A stretch of DNA of 64,000 bases from the NCBI RefSeq assembly GCF_028463985.1, contig NZ_CP116766.1, positions 496,001 to 560,000 on the forward strand, in the 5' to 3' direction. Each line of letters starts with the position of its first letter. Position 1 is the stretch's first letter. Source of the DNA: Neisseria lisongii. Its GTDB lineage: Bacteria; Pseudomonadota; Gammaproteobacteria; Burkholderiales; Neisseriaceae. Below the pieces are notes generated by a model. That model made no database searches, was not told where the DNA came from, and saw nothing but the letters and a program-made list of their open reading frames with translations. Shown in pieces: positions 16,859 through 24,877 of this stretch. Position numbers and translations under genes: made by a program.

Positions 16859-17593
16859 ATGCACGGATTTCCTAAAATTGCTCTGGCTTCGGTATCGTTG
16901 GCTGTGTCGGTGAACGCATTTGCCCAGACGCATTCGGTTTATTTCAACCAATACGGAAAATTAACAGCGACGATGTCGGCGGTGGCGTATGTCCGGCAAT
17001 ATAAAATCGAATCCGGAATGGCGCAGGTTCAGGATTTTTACTATCCGTCGATGAAAAAATATTCCGATCCTTATCAGGTTTCTGCCGGACAGATTAAGGT
17101 ATTTGTGCCGACGCTGAATAACGGCACGCTGACTTTATGGCATTTCAACGGCCAGAAAAAAATGGTCGGTAGCTATAAAAACGGCAAGCCCAACGGCGAG
17201 TGGATAAACTGGTATCCGAACGGCAAAAAATCGGCATTGATGCCTTATATCAACGGTTTGAGCGAGGGTGTCGGTTCACGTTATTACCGCAACGGGGTAA
17301 AAGAGAGCGAAATCCAGTTCAAACAGGATAAGGCCAACGGCTATTGGCGGCAATGGTATGCTGACGGTAAACCGAAATCTGAAATGGTGATGTCGGACAA
17401 CAAGCCGGTGCGCATTGTCAGCTGGGACGAAGAAGGGCGGTTGCTCACGGATATCACCATCAGCAACGGTATGCGCAACGGCATTGTATTGGATTGGTAT
17501 GAAGACGGCTCGAAAAAATCCGAGCTGCTGTATCAAAACGACAAAGTCATCAAAAAACGGACTTGGGATAAAGACGGTTATCAAACCGAATAA
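16859..17593 (+). CDS. Secreted MORN/YwqK-like repeat protein
   Basis: A 244-residue protein with a cleavable signal peptide (MHGFPKIALASVSLAVSVNAFA, cut before Q). The mature part carries about five copies of a 20-25-residue motif of the form G-x-Y/W-x-N/D-G-K (GSYKNGKPNGEWINWYPNGK, YYRNGVKES, WYADGKPKSEM, WYEDGSKKSEL), like the MORN-type repeats of YwqK proteins. In Neisseria such proteins are periplasmic or surface-exposed, with unknown function. The frame extends upstream to 16718, but only the internal ATG gives a signal peptide. An inverted uptake-sequence terminator follows. Confidence 0.75.
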   Translation: MHGFPKIALASVSLAVSVNAFAQTHSVYFNQYGKLTATMSAVAYVRQYKIESGMAQVQDFYYPSMKKYSDPYQVSAGQIKVFVPTLNNGTLTLWHFNGQKKMVGSYKNGKPNGEWINWYPNGKKSALMPYINGLSEGVGSRYYRNGVKESEIQFKQDKANGYWRQWYADGKPKSEMVMSDNKPVRIVSWDEEGRLLTDITISNGMRNGIVLDWYEDGSKKSELLYQNDKVIKKRTWDKDGYQTE

Positions 17594-17596
17594 ATC

Positions 17597-17628
17597 ATGC
17601 CGTCTGAAAACCGGTTTTCAGACGGCAT
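17597..17628. terminator. Palindromic uptake-sequence terminator
   Basis: A perfect 32-base palindrome of ATGCCGTCTGAAAACC and its complement just after the repeat-protein gene. Confidence 0.7.
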
Positions 17629-17682
17629 CAATTATCTATAGTCAATCAACCGAATTTTTAGAATATTCCAAACTTAATACCC

Positions 17683-17788
17683 CGTCATTCCGACGAAAGT
17701 CGGAATCCATTTCGGCGGTTTAGGTAACTGTTTTTTCTTGACGGTTACCGAATCTGAACGATGGATTCCGACTTTCGTCGGAATGACG
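17683..17788. repeat. Element bounded by perfect 28-bp inverted repeats
   Basis: 17683-17710 (starting CGTCATTCCGACGAAAGTCG) is the exact reverse complement of 17761-17788, with a 50-bp unique centre. Each arm contains its own hairpin TCCGAC-GAAA-GTCGGA. It resembles the small dRS3-type repeats of Neisseria in position and form, but not in exact sequence. Confidence 0.7.
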
Positions 17789-17839
17789 AGTGTATTTGAA
17801 AATTGTATGGATTATTAAGTGGATTCACATATTTTCCGT

Positions 17840-18739
17840 TTATTCTTCGCCCAACAGCTGTTCCCTGGTCAACAGGAACACGAAGCCGTCGCCGCCGCTG
17901 GTTTCCAGCCAGGTAAACGGTAGTTCGGGATAGGCGGCTTCCAAAACATCACGGTTGTGGCCGATTTCTACCAGCAACACGCCATGCGGATTGAGGAATT
18001 TTGCTGCCTGCAGTAGGATTTCACGGGTAGCGTCCAGGCCGTCTTCGCCGCTGCCCAATGCCAGTTCCGGTTCGTGCAAATACTCGTCGGGCAATTCGGC
18101 AACCGATTCGGCATCGACATAAGGCGGATTGGAAACGATTAAATCATACGTGCCTTCCAAGCCTTCAAACAAATCGGTATGAATCAGGTTGATGCGGGAT
18201 TCCAAGCCGTATTCTTCTACATTGACAGCGGCCACTTCCAAAGCGTCCAAACTCAAATCCACCGCATCAATTTCAGCGGCGGGATAATGGTGCGCCATTT
18301 GGATGGCCAGACAACCGCTGCCGGTGCATAAATCCAAGGCACGGTGAACCAGTTCGTCATGCTCGATCCAAGGCGTGAGCGCATCGCCCAATAATTCGTA
18401 AATAAACGATCTCGGCACAATCACCCGCTCGTCCACATAAAAATCAAAATCACCCTGCCAAGCTTGATTGGTCAGGTAGGCAACCGGAATATGCTCGGTA
18501 ACACGGCGTTTGACCAGCGACAAAATTTCTTCTTTTTCGTGTTGCAGCAGCTTGGCATCCAAATAAGGCTCCAAACTGTCCAAAGGCAAATTCAGCGTGT
18601 GCAGAATCAGATAGGCGGCCTCATCGTGGGCATTGTCCGAACCGTGGCCGAAAAACAGCCCCGCATCGTTGAAGCGGCTGACGGTAAAACGGAGAAGGTC
18701 TCGGACGGTGGAAAGTTCTTGAGCGGCTTGGGTAAACAT
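17840..18739 (-). CDS. prmB: Ribosomal protein L3 N5-glutamine methyltransferase
   Basis: A class I SAM-dependent methyltransferase of the HemK/PrmB group that methylates a glutamine of ribosomal protein L3. The Rossmann part shows ALDLCTGSGCLAIQMA (SAM-binding loop), the diagnostic NPPY in IVSNPPYVDAESVAELP, and a PrmB-type N-terminal helical domain with VPRSFIYELL. The frame can begin at 18772, but a TATAAT-like -10 overlaps that ATG. The ATG at 18739 (MFTQAAQEL) is therefore the more likely start, giving 299 residues. Confidence 0.92.
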   Translation of the reverse strand: MFTQAAQELSTVRDLLRFTVSRFNDAGLFFGHGSDNAHDEAAYLILHTLNLPLDSLEPYLDAKLLQHEKEEILSLVKRRVTEHIPVAYLTNQAWQGDFDFYVDERVIVPRSFIYELLGDALTPWIEHDELVHRALDLCTGSGCLAIQMAHHYPAAEIDAVDLSLDALEVAAVNVEEYGLESRINLIHTDLFEGLEGTYDLIVSNPPYVDAESVAELPDEYLHEPELALGSGEDGLDATREILLQAAKFLNPHGVLLVEIGHNRDVLEAAYPELPFTWLETSGGDGFVFLLTREQLLGEE

Positions 18740-18873
18740 GATATTTGAAATTTTAGATAAAGAAAGCGGCATTATAACAGAGCGGTGCAGTATAGTGGGT
18801 TCACTTTAAAGCATAATCATTGCAGCAGGCCGTCTGAAAATGTACGGTTTTATAGTGAATCATAATAAAGCAA

Positions 18874-18901
18874 AAAAACCATCTGCAAACAGATGGTTTT
18901 T
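18874..18901 (-). terminator. Terminator downstream of the SPFH gene
   Basis: AAAAACCATCTG and CAGATGGTTTTT form a perfect 12-bp stem with a CAAA loop, T-rich on both strands. It lies between the SPFH gene and the prmB promoter region, which also carries fragments of a Correia-like end at 18792 and 18850. Confidence 0.85.
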
Positions 18902-18929
18902 GATGATATTGCCAACAGTAGGAAAATGT

Positions 18930-19898
18930 TTACGGTTGTGCCGATTTTTGGCGCTCGACAATTTTCAAACCGGCGGAAACGAGGCTGCCGATGTCGGCGA
19001 TGTTGGCGGGCATAATCAGGGTGTTGCTTTCTTTGGCCAATTTGCCGAAGGCTTCGACATATTGTTCGGCCACTTTCAGATTGACGGCTTCGTTGCCGCC
19101 CGGTGTCTGCAGGGCTTGGGCAATCCGGCTGATGGCATCGGCGTTGGCTTCTGCAACCAAGCGTAAGGCTTCGGCTTCACCCTGTGCCTGATTGATGCGG
19201 GCGATTTTGTCGCCGTTGGAAGCATTGATGGCGGCTTGGGCTTCGCCTTCAGACTGTTGGATTTGGGCTTCCCGCTGACCGCTGGCCAAGTTGATTTGTT
19301 CGATTTTGCGGCCTTCGGATTCGGCGATGCGGGCGCGTTTTTCTCGTTCGGCGGTGATTTGCGCCTGCATGGCACGCAGGATTTCCTGCGGCGGAACCAA
19401 GTCTTTGATTTCGTAACGCAACACTTTTACACCCCACGATATGGCGGCTTCGTCTAAAGCGGCGACTACAATGCTGTTGATTTCGTCCCGCTCTTCAAAG
19501 GTTTTGTCCAATTCCATGCGGCCGATAACCGAGCGCAGGGTGGTTTGTGCCAGCTGGGTAATCGCCATGATGTAGTTGCTCGATCCGTAAGAGGCCAGTT
19601 TGGGGTCGGTTACTTGGAAGTAAATAATACCGTCCACGGTCAGTTGGGTATTGTCTCGGGTAATGCAGACTTGGCTGGGAACATCGAGCGGGATTTCTTT
19701 CAGGGTGTGTTTGTAGGCGACACGGTCGATAAAGGGAATCAGAATGCTCAAACCCGGTGTCAGCGTTTTGTGGAAACGTCCCAAACGTTCGACAATATAG
19801 GCCTGTTGTTGGGGAACGATGACAAAGGCTTTGAAACCGAAAATCACAACGGCGGCCAGCAGAATCACCGGCAAGCTGAGCAATAAGTCAAAAATCAT
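18930..19898 (-). CDS. SPFH/Band 7 membrane scaffold protein (paraslipin/QmcA type)
   Basis: A 322-residue stomatin-family protein with one N-terminal membrane anchor (residues about 3-25), then FKAFVIVPQQQAYIVERLGRFHKTLTPGLSILIPF, the start of the Band 7 domain. RYEIKDLVPPQEILRAMQAQITAEREKRARI follows and leads into a long Ala/Glu/Gln coiled coil (about 185-265). Members oligomerise into membrane microdomain rings and act with an NfeD partner, which here is encoded 12 bp upstream on the same strand. AAAGGA precedes the ATG. Confidence 0.9.
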   Translation of the reverse strand: MIFDLLLSLPVILLAAVVIFGFKAFVIVPQQQAYIVERLGRFHKTLTPGLSILIPFIDRVAYKHTLKEIPLDVPSQVCITRDNTQLTVDGIIYFQVTDPKLASYGSSNYIMAITQLAQTTLRSVIGRMELDKTFEERDEINSIVVAALDEAAISWGVKVLRYEIKDLVPPQEILRAMQAQITAEREKRARIAESEGRKIEQINLASGQREAQIQQSEGEAQAAINASNGDKIARINQAQGEAEALRLVAEANADAISRIAQALQTPGGNEAVNLKVAEQYVEAFGKLAKESNTLIMPANIADIGSLVSAGLKIVERQKSAQP

Positions 19899-19910
19899 GG
19901 GGTTTCCTTT

Positions 19911-20342
19911 CTATGGTTGGGACGGTTGGTGCAGATGGATTAACAGGGTATTGGCCTGTTTGCCGACAATAACGGCGGATTCGGCGGCGTGGCCGTGGTC
20001 GTGATTGACAGCCTGCGCCTGCCAATGCGTGCCGCGGTAGGCAACTTCGTAGCGGCCGTCGTGCAGCCGCTGCAGAATTTGGACGCTTTGTCCGATATCC
20101 AAATCATTGTCGGCCTGTTTCTCTGTCGGGCGGCGGCGTTTCAGCCAAGTGTGGACGCAGGCGATGCCGAGTGCGGACAACAGGGCGGCGGTAAACAGCG
20201 GTATGGACACGCTGTCGCTAAAGAAGGCGGCAACCAGCCCTGCGCCTGCAGCAGCCAAGCTGACCACCAGCAGATAAACCGTGCCGAGAAACAGTTCGGT
20301 AATCAGGATTGCGGCGGCAATCACCAGCCAAGTCGTCATCAT
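19911..20342 (-). CDS. NfeD-family membrane protein
   Basis: A short NfeD (about 143 residues) with two or three N-terminal hydrophobic helices (TWLVIAAAILITELFLGTVY and following) and a C-terminal OB-fold region (about 85-140) with DIGQSVQILQRLHDGRYEVAYRGTHWQAQAV. It is the usual partner of the SPFH protein encoded immediately downstream; the pair probably organises membrane domains. The frame extends to 20366, but GAGAG lies before the tandem ATGs at 20342/20339. Confidence 0.87.
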   Translation of the reverse strand: MMTTWLVIAAAILITELFLGTVYLLVVSLAAAGAGLVAAFFSDSVSIPLFTAALLSALGIACVHTWLKRRRPTEKQADNDLDIGQSVQILQRLHDGRYEVAYRGTHWQAQAVNHDHGHAAESAVIVGKQANTLLIHLHQPSQP

Positions 20343-20408
20343 CTCTCTCACTTCTGTTGGTTGCAACAGCTAATCATAGCATATTCGTTGGGTGAGGCCG
20401 TCTGAAAA

Positions 20409-21026
20409 TCAGGCAAATGTCCGAAAAATCAAGTAAATCCCGAAACCGATAAAAAAGCATCCGGACACATTGTCCACATAGCGGCCGTAGCGGCTGTAAA
20501 ACCGTTTGACCGCTCCGCCTGAAAACAGAAAGGCGATTAGGGCAAAATAGGCGGCGGTTTCCACCAAAAGCAGCAGTAAAACGCCCGCCATCTGCTGTTC
20601 GGAAGCCATATCTGCCAACACCGCCGACATCACGCTGCCGAAATACACCACCACTTTGGGGTTGGACAGATTGACCAACAGCCCTTTTTTCGCTTCCTGC
20701 CACGGGCGGACGGTTGCGGCGGCATCGGGCGCATATTCCTGAAACTGCACGTTTTCACGGGTTTTCAGCATTTTGCTGCCCAAATACATCAAATAAGCAG
20801 CACCGAGGCACACCAAAACGGCATTGAGCAGCGGAAACGTGTTGAACAGCAGCGACAGCCCGAGCATGGTGGCACATGCCCAAAACATCACGCCGCAGAC
20901 GATTCCGGCGACGGCAAACAATGCCGTTTTGCGGCCGTAAAGCGCCGCCGTGCGGGCAATATAGAAAAAATCGGGGCCGGGACTCATCAGCCCGAGCAGG
21001 TGGACAATCACAATATTCCAAAGCAT
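20409..21026 (-). CDS. LysE/RhtB-family amino-acid exporter
   Basis: A six-helix inner-membrane exporter of the LysE superfamily. After the ATG the protein reads LWNIVIVHLLGLMSPGPDFFYIARTAALYGRK, which contains the family's SPGPDFF motif. NLSNPKVVVYFGSVMSAVL near the centre is the second conserved block. About 205 residues. A longer frame begins with TTG at 21056. Substrate, probably threonine, homoserine or a related amino acid, cannot be told from sequence. Confidence 0.87.
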   Translation of the reverse strand: MLWNIVIVHLLGLMSPGPDFFYIARTAALYGRKTALFAVAGIVCGVMFWACATMLGLSLLFNTFPLLNAVLVCLGAAYLMYLGSKMLKTRENVQFQEYAPDAAATVRPWQEAKKGLLVNLSNPKVVVYFGSVMSAVLADMASEQQMAGVLLLLLVETAAYFALIAFLFSGGAVKRFYSRYGRYVDNVSGCFFIGFGIYLIFRTFA

Positions 21027-21086
21027 GGTTTTCAAAAACAGTTCAACAAAGGGCAAAGGATTGAATATAATAAGCGGCTGTTTATC

Positions 21087-21617
21087 ATGTCAATCACAAT
21101 CAATATGAAAAAATACATTATTTTACCGGTGGCGGCATTGCTCGCAGCCTGCGGCGGCAAAACCGACGGCGAAGCCGCAGCGCAGCTTGCGCCCAAGCCC
21201 GTGTTTCGTGTGAAATACATCGATACCGCCGCCCTGCAGGGTTTGGCGTTGGAGCAACCCGAAAACGGGCAAGACGAAGCGGGCAAGCCGGTGGCTGATT
21301 ATCTGATTGCCGGCATGGAGCAGCCCAACCATATCCGCCTGACCGGCAAACACAGCAACGATTTGGAAGCGATTAGCGGAAAATGTTTGGAAGCGGGAAA
21401 AACCGACTGGCAAGCGCAAAGTGTGTGCCGCACATTATTTGAGCAACTGGTTGCCAACATTGCCGAAGATGCCGATAAATTAAGCGATTATTTAATCGGC
21501 CATGCGGGATTGCAGCCGCAGCAGAGCGGAAGCGGTTATGCGGCGGTGCAAAACGGGCGTTATGTATTGGAATTGGACAGCGAAGGCCGGTTTACGTTCC
21601 GACGGCGGCATTATTAA
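21087..21617 (+). CDS. Small lipoprotein of unknown function
   Basis: About 176 residues with a lipoprotein signal (MKKYIILPVAALLAACGG; lipobox LLAAC), so it is lipidated and probably outer-membrane or periplasmic. The mature part has no domain I recognise. It contains one C...C pair (KCLEAGKTDWQAQSVC) and a short C-terminal FTFRRRHY. A TATAAT-like -10 at 21066-21071 argues for a start at 21087 or at the internal ATG 21105. It is divergent from the LysE exporter. Confidence 0.7.
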   Translation: MSITINMKKYIILPVAALLAACGGKTDGEAAAQLAPKPVFRVKYIDTAALQGLALEQPENGQDEAGKPVADYLIAGMEQPNHIRLTGKHSNDLEAISGKCLEAGKTDWQAQSVCRTLFEQLVANIAEDADKLSDYLIGHAGLQPQQSGSGYAAVQNGRYVLELDSEGRFTFRRRHY

Positions 21618-21623
21618 AAATTG

Positions 21624-21702
21624 TATGGTGAAATAACCTCAAAGCACGCCATCGTTGGCTTCGGCTTGCCGACTTGTATTGCTTTGGCGTTATTTCACTA
21701 TA
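21624..21702. repeat. Short Correia-like element (79 bp)
   Basis: TATGGTGAAATAACCTCAAAGCA pairs imperfectly with TGCTTTGGCGTTATTTCACTATA. The centre (CATCGTTGGCTTCGGCTTGCCG) matches that of the element at 7867-7946. Confidence 0.7.
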
Positions 21703-21724
21703 AAACGCTTGTTTCTTATCAACA

Positions 21725-21775
21725 AGGCCGTCTGAAAACGGGGATTGGTTAGCGAACCCCGTTTTCAGACGGCCT
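21725..21775. terminator. Uptake-sequence hairpin with extended stem
   Basis: AGGCCGTCTGAAAACGGGG and its complement give a 19-bp perfect stem between the convergent lipoprotein and cytochrome c' genes. Confidence 0.7.
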
Positions 21776-21800
21776 GCGTTATCCGCAATATTTGTCGGAA

Positions 21801-22259
21801 TTACTGTTTCGGCATACGGAAACTGTCGTGGCAACTTTTGCAGCTTGCGCCGACTTCGCCGTAGGCGGCTTTGATGACTTGCAGATCGGCGGTTTGGGCG
21901 GCTTCGCTGAGTTTGGCGACGGCGGCTTCAAACTGCTGTTGCGCAGCGGTGAAATCGGCCGGTTTTTCCCAAATCGCAGGCAAGGCTTCGCCGTTGCCTT
22001 GCGGGTCGGTTTGGAAGAAGTCAAACGGCTTTTTGCTGTTGGCGGCAAAAGTGGCGGCGGCCTGTTTGAATTTTTCCACTTCGTAGGTTTCTTCGCCTTT
22101 GACCATTTTGCCCATGGTCATAAAGTCGGGCATCATGGATTTGAACGCAGCAGAGCGGTCTTCGGAAATCGGGCCTTTGGGCTGTTCGGGCTGGCTGTTG
22201 CCGCAGGCGGCCAAAAGCAGCAGGGCGGCGCTGAGGAGAATCGGGGTTTTGATGTTCAT
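21801..22259 (-). CDS. cycP: Cytochrome c' lipoprotein
   Basis: A periplasm-facing lipidated cytochrome c'. In pathogenic Neisseria the homologue binds nitric oxide and protects against it. The 152-residue precursor has lipobox LLAAC near residue 20, a four-helix-bundle-like body and the C-terminal haem motif CKSCHDSFR (residues about 141-149), as the family requires. AAGGA precedes ATG 22259; the frame extends to 22325 without support. No denitrification genes are nearby. Confidence 0.88.
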   Translation of the reverse strand: MNIKTPILLSAALLLLAACGNSQPEQPKGPISEDRSAAFKSMMPDFMTMGKMVKGEETYEVEKFKQAAATFAANSKKPFDFFQTDPQGNGEALPAIWEKPADFTAAQQQFEAAVAKLSEAAQTADLQVIKAAYGEVGASCKSCHDSFRMPKQ

Positions 22260-22389
22260 GGTTTGTTCCTTATCGGGATGGCTTGTTTTCTGTGATATGA
22301 TGTTTTCAGACGGCTTTGCAAGCAACAGGCCGTCTGAAAAAAAACCTAATCATACCTGAAAACCGTGTTAAAAAACGAAAGGAAAAATT

Positions 22390-23214
22390 ATGGCGATTCT
22401 GATTACCGGCGCTTCGGCGGGTTTCGGCGAGGCGATGTGCCGCACCTTTGCGGCGGCCGGTTATGCCGTTATCGGTGCGGCCAGACGGGTGGAGAAACTG
22501 AATCAGCTAGCGGCGGAATTGGGCGGTAATTTTTATGCTTTGCAGATGGATGTTGCCGATACGCAGTCGGTGCGTTCGGCTTTGGACAGCCTGCCCGAGC
22601 CGTTTCGGGAAATCGATTGCCTGATCAACAATGCTGGTTTGGCCTTGGGCTTGGACGCTGCCCACGAAGCGGATTTTGCCGACTGGGAAACCATGATTCA
22701 GACCAATATTGTCGGGCTGGCGTTTCTCACCCGCCAAGTGCTGCCGCAGATGGTGGCGAGAAAAAGCGGCTATATTATGAATCTGGGTTCGATTGCGGGA
22801 ACGTATCCTTATCCCGGCGGCAATGTGTACGGCGCAACCAAAGCATTTGTGCGCCAGTTCAGCCTGAATCTGCGTGCCGATTTGGCGGGAACGGGCGTGC
22901 GGGTGAGCAATATCGAGCCGGGTTTGTGTGGTGATACCGAGTTTTCCCAAGTGCGGTTTAAAGGTGATGGCGAACGGGCGGCGAAAGTGTATGAACATAC
23001 GCAGTTTATCCTGCCGCAGGATATTGCCGACACGGCGTTGTGGCTGTATCAGCGGCCGGCGCATATGAATGTGAACACGGTTGAAATCATGCCGGTATCG
23101 CAGAGTTTCGGCGCATTGCCGGTGGCAAAAAATCCGCCGCCGACAGAAAAAGTGCAGGATTTTGATAAACAGAGTACGTCGCTGTTTGCCAAAATCAAAG
23201 CGTGGTTTAAATAA
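22390..23214 (+). CDS. ydfG: Short-chain dehydrogenase, YdfG-like
   Basis: An NADP-dependent SDR resembling YdfG, which reduces malonic semialdehyde and oxidises serine and 3-hydroxy acids. The 274-residue protein has TGASAGFGEAMC (cofactor loop), NNAG at about 79, catalytic Ser/Tyr/Lys in GSIAGTYPYPGGNVYGATKAF, and the YdfG-type segment EPGLCGDTEFSQVRFKGD. It is about 25 residues longer at the C-terminus than the usual 248, ending in a basic amphipathic stretch (FAKIKAWFK). GAAAGGAAAA precedes the start. Confidence 0.85.
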   Translation: MAILITGASAGFGEAMCRTFAAAGYAVIGAARRVEKLNQLAAELGGNFYALQMDVADTQSVRSALDSLPEPFREIDCLINNAGLALGLDAAHEADFADWETMIQTNIVGLAFLTRQVLPQMVARKSGYIMNLGSIAGTYPYPGGNVYGATKAFVRQFSLNLRADLAGTGVRVSNIEPGLCGDTEFSQVRFKGDGERAAKVYEHTQFILPQDIADTALWLYQRPAHMNVNTVEIMPVSQSFGALPVAKNPPPTEKVQDFDKQSTSLFAKIKAWFK

Positions 23215-23234
23215 TGCCGATGGGAAATATCAGC

Positions 23235-23325
23235 AAGGCCGTCTGAAAACCCGCTTCGCTCGTTTTGGTGAAACCTTCGGTTTTAGCTGCGCAGAAACCC
23301 GCTTCGCTCGTTTTCAGACGGCCTT
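23235..23325. repeat. 91-bp dispersed repeat bounded by uptake sequences
   Basis: A unit reading uptake sequence, CGCTTCGCTCGTTTT, GAAACCTTCGG, TTTTAGCTGCGCAGAAAC, CGCTTCGCTCGTTTT, inverted uptake sequence. A nearly identical copy lies at 57319-57409 and shorter forms at about 55029-55106 and 57757-57820. Confidence 0.75.
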
Positions 23326-23346
23326 GTGTCGGCGGCAAAGGCTGCG

Positions 23347-23361
23347 TGTTATAATGGAACA
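23347..23361 (+). promoter_or_regulatory. Possible Zur box overlapping the zur -10 element
   Basis: TGTTATAATGGAACA matches the neisserial/gamma-type Zur palindrome TGTTATnnnATAACA except at two positions in the right half, and it overlaps a TATAAT -10. Placement 36 bp before zur suggests autoregulation. Confidence 0.4.
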
Positions 23362-23396
23362 TCTCACAAAATGCTTTACCGGTTCACAATCCACCA

Positions 23397-23876
23397 ATGC
23401 TTATGAATAAATTCAAACAGAAAATTCTTGCTCAGGCGCAGCACAACGGGGCGCAGGTAACGGCTTTGCGCGAACAGGTGCTGGACATTATTTTGCAGCA
23501 GACCGGCGTGATTAAAGCCTACCATGTTTTGTCGCAGATGCAGCAGCAGAGCGAGGGCGTGGTTGCGCCGCCGACGGCATACCGTGCCTTGGATTTTTGG
23601 GCGGAGCAGGGCGTGTTGCACAAAGTGGCGGCGGTCAACGGCTATGTATTGTGCAGCCACGCCCAGCACGAATGCAGCGACCATTGCCACGCCCATGACG
23701 AACAGTCGCACCACCATAGCGCATTTATTTTGGTCTGCACCGAATGCGGCACGGTGGACGAGCAAACCCTCAGCAGCGAATGGGCGGCATTGTGCCGCGG
23801 CGTTGCTGAAAGCGGTTTTGTCCTTAAAGAAGAACATGTTGTTTTAACAGGAATCTGCAGCAAATGCCGACAATAA
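23397..23876 (+). CDS. zur: Fur-family zinc uptake regulator
   Basis: A 159-residue zinc-sensing repressor. The N-terminal winged helix (about 15-85) contains AYHVLSQMQQQSEGVVAPPTAYRALDFWAEQGVLHKV. A His-rich loop (CSHAQHECSDHCHAHDEQSHHH) follows, with the structural-zinc cysteines in LVCTECGTVDE and TGICSKC, all as in Zur rather than Fur. Its 3' end overlaps the GTPase gene by 13 bases, so the two are one unit. It probably controls itself, the GTPase and genes such as folE2 (33192-33965); the last point is inference. Confidence 0.9.
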   Translation: MLMNKFKQKILAQAQHNGAQVTALREQVLDIILQQTGVIKAYHVLSQMQQQSEGVVAPPTAYRALDFWAEQGVLHKVAAVNGYVLCSHAQHECSDHCHAHDEQSHHHSAFILVCTECGTVDEQTLSSEWAALCRGVAESGFVLKEEHVVLTGICSKCRQ

Positions 23877-24793
23877 ATAAAACCAAAGTCCACCTGATTT
23901 CCGGTTTTTTGGGAACAGGCAAAACCACCGCCCTCAAAAGCCTGATGGCACAAAAAGACCCTGACGAAAAATGGGTGATTATTGTTAATGAGTTCGGCGA
24001 AATCGGCATTGACGGTGCTGTGTTGAGTGATGACGGCATTCCCGTGGCGGAAATCGCCGGCGGCTGTCTGTGTTGCACCGCCGGGTCGCAAATGGGGGCG
24101 ACCGTTCAAAAAATGCTGCAGGAAGCCCAACCCGACCGCCTGATGATTGAGGCCAGCGGCTTGGCGCACGCCGCCAGCGTGATTGACGAATTGAAAGCCA
24201 AACCTTTGGGTGATCTGCTCGAAGTGGCGGCGGTGTTTACCGTGGTCGATCCCCGCCAGTTTATTTCGCCCGATTATGCAGGACAGGCTTTGTATAAAGA
24301 CCAAATCGGCGTTTGCGATGTGTTGGTGGCGAGCAAAACCGATTTGTGCAGTCCCGAACAGTTGGCGGAATTTCACGAAAAAGCGGCCAAGCTGTTTCCG
24401 CCCAAAGCCAAAGTGGTGGAAGTGCAAAATGCCCGATTAGACATTCAGTGGCTGGATATTCCCGTTACCGAAAAATCCCGCTACCGCCTCAAAGCCTTGC
24501 CAGATAACACGATGGGTTATCAGTCGGAAGGGTTTACATTCCCCGCCGGACAGGATTTCGACGGCGAAAAGCTGACCCGCTTTTTTGACGAGTTGCCCAA
24601 TATGACCGAAGGCTTGGTGCGTGCCAAAGGCGTGTTCCAAGTATTGGGAACATGGGTATGGCTCAACTGGGTGGACGGCCGCTGGGGCGCAAGCCAAGTA
24701 TCATGGCGGCGGGATTCCCGTTTCGAGCTGATTGCCAAATCGTTTGATGCCGATTTGATTGAGCAAACCTTAAACGAGGCGCTGGAAAAATAA
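23864..24793 (+). CDS. Zinc-related CobW/COG0523 GTPase (metallochaperone)
   Basis: A 309-residue G3E-family GTPase with Walker A GFLGTGKTTALKS, the metal-binding GCLCC motif (residues about 66-70, in EIAGGCLCCTAGSQ), and SKTDL as the guanine motif, followed by a C-terminal CobW domain with FQVLGTWVWLNWVDGRWG. COG0523 members beside zur are made in zinc starvation and deliver zinc to client enzymes. Coupling with zur supports that role here. Confidence 0.88.
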   Translation: MPTINKTKVHLISGFLGTGKTTALKSLMAQKDPDEKWVIIVNEFGEIGIDGAVLSDDGIPVAEIAGGCLCCTAGSQMGATVQKMLQEAQPDRLMIEASGLAHAASVIDELKAKPLGDLLEVAAVFTVVDPRQFISPDYAGQALYKDQIGVCDVLVASKTDLCSPEQLAEFHEKAAKLFPPKAKVVEVQNARLDIQWLDIPVTEKSRYRLKALPDNTMGYQSEGFTFPAGQDFDGEKLTRFFDELPNMTEGLVRAKGVFQVLGTWVWLNWVDGRWGASQVSWRRDSRFELIAKSFDADLIEQTLNEALEK

Positions 24794-24797
24794 AGCA

Positions 24798-24839
24798 AGG
24801 CCGTCTGAAAAATGAGTGAACCCGATTTTCAGACGGCCT
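24798..24839. terminator. Paired uptake sequences after the GTPase gene
   Basis: AGGCCGTCTGAAAA and its complement enclose a 14-nt loop between the zinc GTPase gene and the peptide-transporter operon. Confidence 0.6.
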
Positions 24840-24877
24840 GTCGTGAATTCACCATCGTCGATAAACAAAGGCAGGCT

